From Gammaproteobacteria bacterium (GTDB lineage: Bacteria > Pseudomonadota > Gammaproteobacteria > Pseudomonadales > Azotimanducaceae), in NCBI GenBank assembly GCA_002725095.1, contig PBQQ01000080.1, positions 1 through 13,581 of the forward strand: 13,581 nucleotides of DNA, given 5' to 3'. Within the stretch, counting starts at the first letter, position 1; each line of letters starts with the position of its first letter. Position numbers and translations under genes: made by a program. The notes under the pieces were generated by a model. It did no database searches. It had not been told where the DNA came from and worked only from the letters and a program-made list of their open reading frames with translations. Below, one piece after another: positions 7,465 through 13,581 of the stretch.

Positions 7465-7737
7465 GTGAATAAAAGCGAACTGATTGATCAAATTGCCGAA
7501 TCGGCGGACATTTCTAAAACGGCGGCCAGCAGAGCGCTGGATGCGACCATCAATGCCGTAACAGGCTCATTGAAGAACGGCGAGTCCGTTGCATTGGTTG
7601 GATTCGGTACTTTTCTGGTGCGAGAGCGCGCTGCGCGTGCAGGGCGAAACCCGAAAACCGGTGCGACCATTCAGATTGCAGCGGCAAAAGTTCCAGCATT
7701 TAAGCCAGGCAAGGCGCTTAAAGACGCCTTAAACTAG
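7465..7737 (+). CDS. hupB: HU-beta, histone-like nucleoid DNA-binding protein
   Basis: HU dimers bind and bend DNA without sequence specificity and organise the nucleoid. The 90-residue product is standard HU length: MNKSELIDQIA at the N-terminus, the central GFGTF motif at 46-50 and the DNA-binding arm with RNPKTG at 61-66, where Pro63 is the residue that intercalates into the minor groove. The start is a GTG supported by AAGGGA at 7454-7459, 5 bases upstream; translation from it gives the exact family N-terminus and no ATG is available. It follows lon by 144 bases, as in most gammaproteobacteria, has its own apparent promoter, and is closed by a strong terminator, so it is probably mainly monocistronic. 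The beta rather than alpha assignment rests on the lon neighbourhood. Confidence 0.97.
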   Translation: MNKSELIDQIAESADISKTAASRALDATINAVTGSLKNGESVALVGFGTFLVRERAARAGRNPKTGATIQIAAAKVPAFKPGKALKDALN

Positions 7738-7754
7738 GGGTTAACCGTGCAGGG

Positions 7755-7785
7755 AAAGGGCGCGAAATTCGCGCCCTTTTTATTT
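7755..7785 (+). terminator. rho-independent terminator after hupB
   Basis: GGGCGCG (7758-7764) and CGCGCCC (7770-7776) form a perfect 7-bp GC-rich stem around a 5-base loop, extended by AAA/TTT pairs. TTTTT then ATTT follows at 7777-7785. It lies 20 bases after the hupB stop and should end the transcript from the quality-control block, so ppiD needs its own promoter. Confidence 0.93.
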
Positions 7786-7852
7786 GGGCGGTATGATTTC
7801 ATTACGCTCGTAAGAGCTGCTCTATTAATGACAAAGATACGGACACATTTAG

Positions 7853-9778
7853 ATGTTGCAACAGCTTCGCGATCAAACTCAAAGCACCGGCTTCAAGGTG
7901 TTGGTCATCGCCATAATCGCAGTTTTAGTGTTATTTGGTTTTGGTGCCACCAATGTCTTTTCGGGAGGCGATCCAGAGGTGGCAGAGGTTGGCAGTTTTG
8001 CTATTACCGAAAGAGTGCTTGGTGTTGAAACCGAGCGTGAACGTCGCCGCATACTTGGGCAAATGGGCCCGGACTTTGATCCAAATGATATTGATCGGCT
8101 GCAGTTGCAACAGTTCGCGCTGTCGCAGCTGATTAATAGACAGGTGCTGTATCAAACGGCAGCAAATCTTGGTCTAAAAGTCTCGGCCAAAGCTGTAAAT
8201 CATGAGCTATTGCAAAACCCAGCGTATCAGCGAGACGGTGAGTTTGATGAAGCGCTGTATCTGCAGCAGGTTCAGATGTTGGGTTATAGACCTGAAGAGT
8301 TCATGCAGGAATATGCGAGCGCAATGGGTTCCAACCGATTGCGAGGCGGAATTCAAAGCAGCGCGCTAGTTGCGGACTGGGAAGTTGCGGAAGTGTATAG
8401 CGTTTTAGAGCAGCGTCGCGACGTCGCTTACCTGCCTTTGTTAATAGCCGATTATGCGAATTCCGTAAGTGTGAGTGATGAGGAAATCGCGGCCCGCTAT
8501 GACGCTGATCAGAGCGCCTACATGAAAGAACGCAGCGTGGATGTTGAGTATTTAGAGTTTTCAGTCGCAGCGATCGCGGCCACTAGCAACGTAGAGATCG
8601 GCGAAGAAGAGCTGCGTTTGATGTATGAAAGCGATCGAGACGCGGCATTGCAAACGACCGAACGCGACAGCGCACACATTCTATTTGAGGTATCAAGCGG
8701 TCGGGATGATGGGGCGACACTGGATCTCGCGCGTTCAGTCAAGGAGCGGATCGATGCGGGTGAGGATTTTGCAGAGTTAGCCAAAGAATTGTCGGATGAT
8801 TTAGGTTCGGCCGCAACAGGTGGCGCGCTGGGTTTATCGGGCAAGGGTGTTTTCGATCCGATGTTTGAGCAGGCTCTTTGGGCATTAGCGAAGCCTAATG
8901 ATGTGTCTGAACCGATACGTACGGAATTTGGTTATCACCTTATAAAATTGGTGGGAATTTCGGCGGCAGCGTACCCAAGTTTTGCGCTGGAACGAGACGC
9001 ACTTATACAACGCCTACGGCGGGAAGCTGCACTTGATGCTTTTGCCGAGTTACAGGAAGAAATCGAGCGCAGTGCCTATGACGAACGCTATGCGCTGTCT
9101 GAAACAGCATCTAAATTTGCGCTGAGCCTTAGGCGGGTAGACGGTGTTAGCCAGAGTGGTGAAGTGAGCGAGGATGCTCAAGTGCTTAACGCTGATATGG
9201 TTAAGGCGGCTTTATTCTCTGACGAATTGATTGAAGGCGAGAACAGTTCAGTTATTAACTTGGATGATGAAACCAGCATTGTGGTTCGAGTGGCGCAAAA
9301 TTATCCCTCTGAAGCCATTCCTCTCGAACAAGTGCGCTCGCAAATCAGCGGAGAGGTCCGACGAGAAAAGTCACTGAACTTAATTGATGAAGCTAAAGCC
9401 GATGCGTTGAGTAAGTTAGAGCAGGGTGAGGGAGTAAGTCAGGTTGCGTCGGGTTTGGGCAAGCGCTGGACCACTTTGGATTCGGTTAATAGAACCCAAG
9501 GCGATGATGAGGTTGCACGTGAAGTCATTCAGCATGCGTTCACTTTGCCGAGACCAGCCGAAAACGGCCGATCCGTTGGTAGCGTGTTGCTTACAAATGG
9601 CAGTAGTGCGGTGGTTGCGGTAACCCGAGTTGTTATGGGCGACATCAGTTCGGCCTCAGATGAGGAGCGTGAGCAGTTGCACCAAGCTCTGGCACGACGT
9701 AACAGCCAAGCGGAGTTTGCCGCCTTTTATCAAGGTGCAGAGGAATTCGTGGGCGTCACGCGTAGTGTCCAATTCTAG
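7853..9778 (+). CDS. ppiD: PpiD, membrane-anchored periplasmic chaperone with a parvulin domain
   Basis: PpiD sits at the Sec translocon and helps proteins emerging into the periplasm. The 641-residue product (E. coli 623) begins with a short cytoplasmic segment, then one membrane anchor (about residues 14-36, FKVLVIAIIAVLVLFGFGA) with no signal cleavage site. A SurA_N-type chaperone region follows, then a parvulin domain at about 275-368 starting with HILFE and ending with GYHLIKL (His275, His362), then a C-terminal helical region. E. coli PpiD, as I recall it, lacks both histidines. The SD is weak: only GGA at 7841-7843 precedes ATG 7853. The 115-base gap from hupB holds a terminator, a TATGAT sequence (7793-7798) that could be a -10 but has no clear -35, and a small palindrome AGAGC-T-GCTCT at 7813-7823. 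The neighbour after lon-hupB is the usual one. Confidence 0.95.
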   Translation: MLQQLRDQTQSTGFKVLVIAIIAVLVLFGFGATNVFSGGDPEVAEVGSFAITERVLGVETERERRRILGQMGPDFDPNDIDRLQLQQFALSQLINRQVLYQTAANLGLKVSAKAVNHELLQNPAYQRDGEFDEALYLQQVQMLGYRPEEFMQEYASAMGSNRLRGGIQSSALVADWEVAEVYSVLEQRRDVAYLPLLIADYANSVSVSDEEIAARYDADQSAYMKERSVDVEYLEFSVAAIAATSNVEIGEEELRLMYESDRDAALQTTERDSAHILFEVSSGRDDGATLDLARSVKERIDAGEDFAELAKELSDDLGSAATGGALGLSGKGVFDPMFEQALWALAKPNDVSEPIRTEFGYHLIKLVGISAAAYPSFALERDALIQRLRREAALDAFAELQEEIERSAYDERYALSETASKFALSLRRVDGVSQSGEVSEDAQVLNADMVKAALFSDELIEGENSSVINLDDETSIVVRVAQNYPSEAIPLEQVRSQISGEVRREKSLNLIDEAKADALSKLEQGEGVSQVASGLGKRWTTLDSVNRTQGDDEVAREVIQHAFTLPRPAENGRSVGSVLLTNGSSAVVAVTRVVMGDISSASDEEREQLHQALARRNSQAEFAAFYQGAEEFVGVTRSVQF

Positions 9779-9787
9779 GCCGCTGGT

Positions 9788-11395
9788 TCACGTATTAACC
9801 GCGTCTATGTAGACGGTTAACCGTTGCCCCGGTTGAAGATACTTCTTTAAATCCAAACGATTCCATCTTGCAAGGTCATTAACGCCTACGGCGAAACGTT
9901 TGGCGATCCGCGCTAGCGAATCCCCCTTCCTAACGGTATAGGCGATTTTTCGGGTTACCTCAGCGGCATCTGGCATTACCGGTGGAATGAGTAGTTTCGC
10001 TGTGGGTATTTTGAGCATGCGGCCGCTGCGCAACACATCATTCGGAGCGATTTGGTTGGTTTTTACCAATGTTGCGATGGACACATTGTGTGCTTTAGCG
10101 ATCGACCAAAGCGAGTCGCCAGGTTTGACGGTGTAAGGTATGGCGTTGTCGTACTGATGAGAGACCGCAGACTGGGCGCTTTGATGAATAGGCACCAGTA
10201 AAGCCGCGCCAGTGCGGATCATGGAGCCGCGTAAGTTGTTGGCGACTCTCAGCGCGGCGATGTCGGTGTTGTGACGTTGCGCGATGACGCTCAGTGAATC
10301 GCCGTCGCGCACAACAATCTCTTTCCAGTGCATGCGTTGATCTGACGGTGTGCTCTGCACAATCTTCTGTAGTCTTTCGATGTCCAGCCAAGTGTTCAGA
10401 TGTCCAGGTTTTTGGACCGGTACGATGAGATGATGTGGAGCAATAGCAGCAGTTGCCCAACGTTTGAATGCTGGATTCCAGGCTCGTAATTCTGCAACCG
10501 TAAGACCAGTCAGTGTGCTAACGATTTGTATATCAAATTGACTGGGAAGAGCCAAGGTGCCGAAGCTTTGTTCTTTGCTGACGTTGGGTAGGGACACCGA
10601 ATAGGTATCGGGCGCGGCTATCAGCGCAGCTAAGGCTAAGACCTTAGGCAAGTAATATTGCGTTTCTCTTGGTAGTTTAAGCTCAAAAAAATCGGTGCTA
10701 CCGGCTTGTTTGACGGCTCGCCGTACGCGCGCGCCGCCGCCGTTGTAGGCTGCAATGGCAAGTGGCCAGTGCTGTAAACGTGAATTTAAGGCTTCTAGAT
10801 AGTCGAGTGCCGCCTCGGTGGCCGCAACGATGTCGCGTCGTCCGTCGTACCACCGATCAATCGTCAAACCATACTGCAGCGCGGTTGGTCGCATAAATTG
10901 CCACAGACCGCCGGCTCCGCCAGGTGAGAATGCGTAGGGGTCAAGGGCGCTCTCGACGATCGGAATTAATGCCAGTTCCCCAGGCAAGCCTCGTTCTACT
11001 GTTCTTTTCAGTAAATAGGGTAGATATTTTTGCAGTCTGGGTTGTAATCGCTCTAAATAACGGGGATTCGAGCGCAGCCACTTGATTTCTTGCTGCACGC
11101 GTTTTTGCTGCAACGCGTGAGTCAGGCTCATTGCTTCGCGTAAGCTAGGCCAAATGCTGTTGTCAGCTTCGGCAGGCGGGATGGGTGCAGCGGCAAGTTG
11201 TGCGTCAAAGTTTGCCGAGTTCTCATCAGCATTAGCTGTGACGTCTGTTGTAACGGATGCTGGATTAATGATGACAGCTGGGGCAGCGCCAGAGTCGCTG
11301 GGTTCAATGCCAGTCGGCGAGTTGCGAGTTTGGCAACCGCTGAGCAAAAATAGGATGACGCCTAAAATAATTGAGGCAGAATTTCTTAACGGCAT
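9788..11395 (-). CDS. mltD: MltD-like membrane-bound lytic murein transglycosylase, lipoprotein with three LysM repeats
   Basis: This enzyme cleaves the MurNAc-GlcNAc bond of peptidoglycan from the periplasmic side of the outer membrane. The 535-residue product starts with a lipoprotein signal peptide ending in the lipobox LLSGC (Cys21). A low-complexity linker leads to an SLT domain with catalytic Glu148 in IPIVESALDPYAF, then GGLWQFM and AIAAYNGG. Three LysM peptidoglycan-binding repeats follow at about 356-403 (DGDSLSVIAQ), 419-465 (PGDSLWSIAK) and 484-535 (KGDSLARIAK). E. coli MltD is 452 residues with two LysM repeats, so this one is longer. ATG 11395 is the only sensible start: an in-frame stop lies just upstream and it gives an immediate signal peptide, although no SD is visible. 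It converges on ppiD with 9 bases between stops and diverges from the methyltransferase gene; the gloB often found beside it is absent. Confidence 0.95.
   Translation of the reverse strand: MPLRNSASIILGVILFLLSGCQTRNSPTGIEPSDSGAAPAVIINPASVTTDVTANADENSANFDAQLAAAPIPPAEADNSIWPSLREAMSLTHALQQKRVQQEIKWLRSNPRYLERLQPRLQKYLPYLLKRTVERGLPGELALIPIVESALDPYAFSPGGAGGLWQFMRPTALQYGLTIDRWYDGRRDIVAATEAALDYLEALNSRLQHWPLAIAAYNGGGARVRRAVKQAGSTDFFELKLPRETQYYLPKVLALAALIAAPDTYSVSLPNVSKEQSFGTLALPSQFDIQIVSTLTGLTVAELRAWNPAFKRWATAAIAPHHLIVPVQKPGHLNTWLDIERLQKIVQSTPSDQRMHWKEIVVRDGDSLSVIAQRHNTDIAALRVANNLRGSMIRTGAALLVPIHQSAQSAVSHQYDNAIPYTVKPGDSLWSIAKAHNVSIATLVKTNQIAPNDVLRSGRMLKIPTAKLLIPPVMPDAAEVTRKIAYTVRKGDSLARIAKRFAVGVNDLARWNRLDLKKYLQPGQRLTVYIDAVNT
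9795..9820. repeat. imperfect inverted repeat at the ppiD/mltD convergent ends
   Basis: TTAACC (9795-9800) pairs with GGTTAA (9815-9820), and inside these GTCT (9803-9806) pairs with AGAC (9811-9814) around the loop ATGT, with a 2-base bulge (GC). It lies 16 bases past the ppiD stop and inside the last mltD codons. No T-run follows on either strand, so it is not a standard intrinsic terminator, but it may stabilise or mark the 3' ends of both transcripts. Confidence 0.5.
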
Positions 11396-11482
11396 AGGAG
11401 CTAAGGCTTGTTGCTACGATGACAAAGCTCGTAAACTTAAACGCATCATGCTCGCGGAGCAACTGTAAGGGGTATCGCCTCG
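11396..11482. promoter_or_regulatory. divergent promoter region between mltD and the methyltransferase operon
   Basis: These 87 bases must hold promoters for both directions. On the plus strand TTGTTG (11408-11413) and TAAACT (11432-11437) are 18 bases apart and could drive the methyltransferase-rnhA-dnaQ operon. On the minus strand TTGCTC and TAAGTT are 17 bases apart, a poor match facing mltD. A small palindrome TGCTC-GCG-GAGCA sits at 11449-11461. All matches are weak; the location is the main argument. Confidence 0.35.
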
Positions 11483-12313
11483 TTGAATACTCGCAAGATT
11501 TTTCGTAGTCCTGCAAAAGATTTTTGGGAAAGTGATCTCGGTCGTCGAGTACTCGACGCGCAACTCGCAACTGTAGCGACCCACGTGCGTCGGTTGCATG
11601 GTAATACGGCGCTCTGGGTGGGCGAAACGCAAGAACCTGCGCATCTGTTGCAGCAATGTATGGTGCGAGATCCTTTATATCTGAGGGCCGGCGCGCAGCT
11701 TGAATTAAATCCAGATACCACGCCCGCGTTTTCCCCGGTGCTTGAAATGCCCTACCTAAAGGGCCAATTGGAAGGGCTGCCGTTTGCCAAGCATCAATTT
11801 GACGGGTTGGTCTTACACCATGCCTTGGAGCGCTCGGCGGATCCTCGAGCAGGATTGCGCGAAGCCGCACGGGTGCTGGCACCTGGCGGCCGAATCGTCA
11901 TTGTGGGATTCAATCCGGTTAGCCTGTTTGGGTTGCGTCGCGCCTATGCTAAATGGGTTCCCGATTTCTTCAGCGACAGGCAATTTGTAAATCCGCTGCG
12001 GCTTTTTGATTGGCTCGAGCTTCTAGGGTTCGAGTTAGATGCACGGCCTACTTATACGGATTATCGACTGCCGCTTGTGCCGCCTCAGAGCTTTGATAGC
12101 GCGGCTGCATGGTTTGCTGATCGAAATGTTGTATGGCCTTCTATGCAGTGGTTTAAACGTGCGCCTTTGGGGGCAGTGTTGATCGTGAGTGCAGTCAAGC
12201 GCGCGCTCCCGTTGTCGCTGACGCGGACGACTAATAATTCTCGCAGTAGGCTGGCGCCTATTGGTTACTCTAAGGTTACAGATTTGCGCTTATCCACAAA
12301 GGAAAGGAACTGA
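11483..12313 (+). CDS. YafS-like class I SAM-dependent methyltransferase family protein
   Basis: This 276-residue product resembles the uncharacterised methyltransferase (YafS in E. coli) that lies beside rnhA-dnaQ in many gammaproteobacteria. The recognisable methyltransferase_11-type core is FDGLVLHHALE at 106-116, then LREAARVLAPGG, and GGRIVIVGFNP at 135-145 followed by VSLFGLRR, the family's hallmark. The SAM-binding motif I is degenerate: ALWVGE around 43-48 instead of a full GxGxG. The substrate is unknown. The start is a TTG at 11483 supported by AAGGGG at 11467-11472 (10-base spacing); no in-frame ATG or GTG lies nearby and an in-frame stop lies at 11438. Its stop overlaps the rnhA start by one base (TGATG), so the two are probably translationally coupled. 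The C-terminus is Arg/Lys-rich and poorly conserved. Family membership is clear; enzymatic activity is inferred. Confidence 0.88.
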   Translation: MNTRKIFRSPAKDFWESDLGRRVLDAQLATVATHVRRLHGNTALWVGETQEPAHLLQQCMVRDPLYLRAGAQLELNPDTTPAFSPVLEMPYLKGQLEGLPFAKHQFDGLVLHHALERSADPRAGLREAARVLAPGGRIVIVGFNPVSLFGLRRAYAKWVPDFFSDRQFVNPLRLFDWLELLGFELDARPTYTDYRLPLVPPQSFDSAAAWFADRNVVWPSMQWFKRAPLGAVLIVSAVKRALPLSLTRTTNNSRSRLAPIGYSKVTDLRLSTKERN

Positions 12314-12756
12314 TGCCGGAGGTAGAGATCTTTACCGACGGGGCTTGTCGGGGTAATCCCGGCCCGGGAGGGTGGGCTGCGTTGCTGCGCAGTCAAGGCG
12401 TGGAAAAAATGTTATCCGGAGCGGAGCAAGAAACCACAAACAACCAAATGGAACTCATGGCAGCCATTCAGGGTTTGGAGGCGCTGACGCGCGCCTCTTC
12501 GGTGGTGCTCACGACGGACTCGCAATACGTGCGTCAAGGCATCACGCAATGGATCCATGGTTGGAAGCGTAATGGCTGGAAAACCTCGCAAAAACAAGCG
12601 GTAAAAAATAAGACGCTGTGGCAGAGGCTGGACGTTGCGGTTGAAAAGCATCAGGTGGCATGGCATTGGGTAAAGGGCCATAGTGGCCATGAAGAAAATG
12701 AGCGCGTGGATACGGCGGCAAACGATGCGATAGATGTAATGCAGGCGCGGGCATGA
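12313..12756 (+). CDS. rnhA: ribonuclease HI
   Basis: RNase HI cleaves the RNA strand of RNA-DNA hybrids, removing R-loops and primers. The 147-residue product has all active-site residues of the type I enzyme: Asp9 in FTDGACRGNPGPGG, Glu47 in NNQMELMA, Asp69 in TTDSQYV, His123 in VKGHSGH and Asp133 in ERVDTAAN, each one position before its E. coli counterpart (10, 48, 70, 124, 134). The basic handle region (WIHGWKRNGWKT, 80-91) is present. A strong SD, AAAGGAA (12303-12309), precedes ATG 12313, which overlaps the methyltransferase stop. Its own stop overlaps the dnaQ start in ATGA. In E. coli rnhA and dnaQ are divergent; here they run in the same direction in one operon, as in Pseudomonas. 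Confidence 0.98.
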   Translation: MPEVEIFTDGACRGNPGPGGWAALLRSQGVEKMLSGAEQETTNNQMELMAAIQGLEALTRASSVVLTTDSQYVRQGITQWIHGWKRNGWKTSQKQAVKNKTLWQRLDVAVEKHQVAWHWVKGHSGHEENERVDTAANDAIDVMQARA

Positions 12757-13505
12757 GACAGGTTGTCCTTGATACTGAAACGACCGGACTGGAAACCGAG
12801 CGTGGTCATCGGATTATCGAAATTGGCGCTGTGGAACTGCTTGATCGACGCCACAGTGGCAGACGTTTTCACAAATATGTCAATCCGCAACGAGACATAG
12901 ACGAGGGCGCACAAGAAGTTCACGGCATAAGTGCCGAGTTCCTAGAGGACAAGCCTCGCATCGGGGATATCTGGACAGAATTCCTTGAGTTTATTGATGG
13001 TGCGGAGTTGATTATTCATAACGCACCCTTCGATATCGGGTTTTTGAACGCTGAGATTCGTCACGTTGCGGCGGCGGGCGTAGAGACGCCTCAGACTATT
13101 GAGCAGATCTGTCAAATAACAGACTCGTTAGCGTTAGCGCGGCATAAACATCCGGGGCAGAAAAACAGCCTTGATGCATTATGTCGGCGTTACATGGTGG
13201 ACAATTCGCAACGACAGTTGCACGGCGCATTGCTTGACGCAGAAATTCTTGCTGACGTGTTTTTGCTGATGACCGGCGGGCAAACCCAATTGTTTGGTTC
13301 TACCGATGCGCGAGACAAGGGACCAGATGGCGGGATCGATCAGCAGAATTTGCAAGCTGTTGACGCTTCTGGGTTGCACGTCATCTATGCTGACGTTCAG
13401 GAACTTAAAGCCCATGAGGCATTTATTGCGCTGCTCGCCGAAAAGAGCGGTACGACCCCAGTATGGCGGAAAATGGGGTCTGAGGTTGAGTCTAATAGTC
13501 AGTAA
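12753..13505 (+). CDS. dnaQ: DNA polymerase III epsilon subunit, 3'-5' proofreading exonuclease
   Basis: Epsilon removes misinserted nucleotides in the replicative polymerase core. The 250-residue product (E. coli 243) has the DEDDh exonuclease motifs: Asp7 and Glu9 in LDTETTGL, Asp94 in NAPFDIGF, and His157 with Asp162 in HGALLDAEIL. Just after the exonuclease domain, QTQLF at 177-181 fits the beta-clamp-binding consensus, and the remaining tail is the expected region that binds the alpha subunit (DnaE). ATG 12753 overlaps the rnhA stop by four bases (ATGA), implying translational coupling; the SD lies within the rnhA coding sequence and is weak. The gene ends 16 bases before the stop of an oppositely oriented membrane protein gene. 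Confidence 0.98.
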   Translation: MRQVVLDTETTGLETERGHRIIEIGAVELLDRRHSGRRFHKYVNPQRDIDEGAQEVHGISAEFLEDKPRIGDIWTEFLEFIDGAELIIHNAPFDIGFLNAEIRHVAAAGVETPQTIEQICQITDSLALARHKHPGQKNSLDALCRRYMVDNSQRQLHGALLDAEILADVFLLMTGGQTQLFGSTDARDKGPDGGIDQQNLQAVDASGLHVIYADVQELKAHEAFIALLAEKSGTTPVWRKMGSEVESNSQ

Positions 13506-13523
13506 GTGAGGAAGATGCTCACT
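13505..13523. repeat. small inverted repeat at the dnaQ convergent end
   Basis: AGTGAG (13505-13510) and CTCACT (13518-13523) form a 6-bp stem around GAAGATG. It overlaps the dnaQ stop and the stop of the opposite gene. There is no T-run on either strand, so it may only weakly assist 3' end formation from both sides. Confidence 0.35.
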
Positions 13524-13581
13524 AAAGCAGGTATTGAACACCCAGCCAGCCGGTGATGCCCATGACCACGGTATAAGGCAG
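13522..13581 (-). CDS. C-terminus of a membrane protein, possibly an NhaB-type Na+/H+ antiporter, cut by the window edge
   Basis: On the minus strand the last 60 bases are an open frame of 19 codons and a TAG stop, reading LPYTVVMGITGWLGVQYLL. This is one hydrophobic helix. It resembles the LPYTLVLTLVGLLCVEF segment near the end of E. coli NhaB, and from memory nhaB lies a few genes past dnaQ in Pseudomonas aeruginosa. With only 19 residues the identification is tentative; another ion transporter is possible. The protein would end directly after the helix, without the short tail of E. coli NhaB. No start is in the window. Confidence 0.45.
   Translation of the reverse strand: MPYTVVMGITGWLGVQYLL

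Noticed and set aside
1..13581. Defence system, prophage, integron, CRISPR or other mobile island
   Set aside because: All genes are conserved housekeeping genes in a familiar order, with no integrase, transposase, direct-repeat array or sharp composition change visible.

Overview
The window is a chromosomal segment of a gammaproteobacterium. The evidence is the gene order: tig-clpP-clpX-lon-hupB-ppiD, then an oppositely oriented mltD, then a YafS-like methyltransferase, rnhA and dnaQ. From memory, Pseudomonas carries the same genes in the same order, with extra genes between ppiD and mltD and a gloB between mltD and the methyltransferase. Every full-length protein matches its gammaproteobacterial family in length and catalytic residues. 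Base composition looks moderate (about half G+C), and I saw no IS element, integrase, att site, CRISPR array, tRNA or rRNA. I cannot name a genus.

Layout. Bases 1-1133 hold the 3' part of an MFS/GPH-type transporter that runs in from the left. Bases 1134-7785 are the protein-quality-control block on the + strand: trigger factor, the ClpP peptidase, its ClpX unfoldase, the Lon protease and the nucleoid protein HU-beta, closed by a strong intrinsic terminator. PpiD, a membrane-anchored periplasmic folding factor, follows (7853-9778) and converges on mltD (11395-9788, minus), a lipoprotein lytic transglycosylase with three LysM repeats. From a short divergent intergenic region the methyltransferase, rnhA and dnaQ run rightward with overlapping stop and start codons (11483-13505). 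The last 60 bases carry the C-terminus of a minus-strand membrane protein, possibly an NhaB-type Na+/H+ antiporter.

How the genes work together. Trigger factor binds nascent chains at the ribosome, ClpXP and Lon degrade tagged or misfolded cytosolic proteins, and PpiD handles proteins emerging from the Sec translocon. The tig and clpX 3' ends each contain a sequence resembling a sigma-32 (heat-shock) promoter, with the same 13-base spacing, about 220-240 bases before clpP and lon respectively. HU has its own sigma-70-type promoter. RNase HI and the DNA polymerase III epsilon subunit form a replication/repair pair co-transcribed with the methyltransferase.

I did not find an undescribed multi-gene system here. 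The items worth a second look are small: the two intragenic heat-shock-like promoters, a possible 10-codon leader ORF before tig, a PpiD parvulin domain that keeps histidines E. coli PpiD lacks, terminal extensions on Tig and Lon, a duplicated hexapeptide in ClpX, and inverted repeats at the convergent gene ends and over the hupB promoter.
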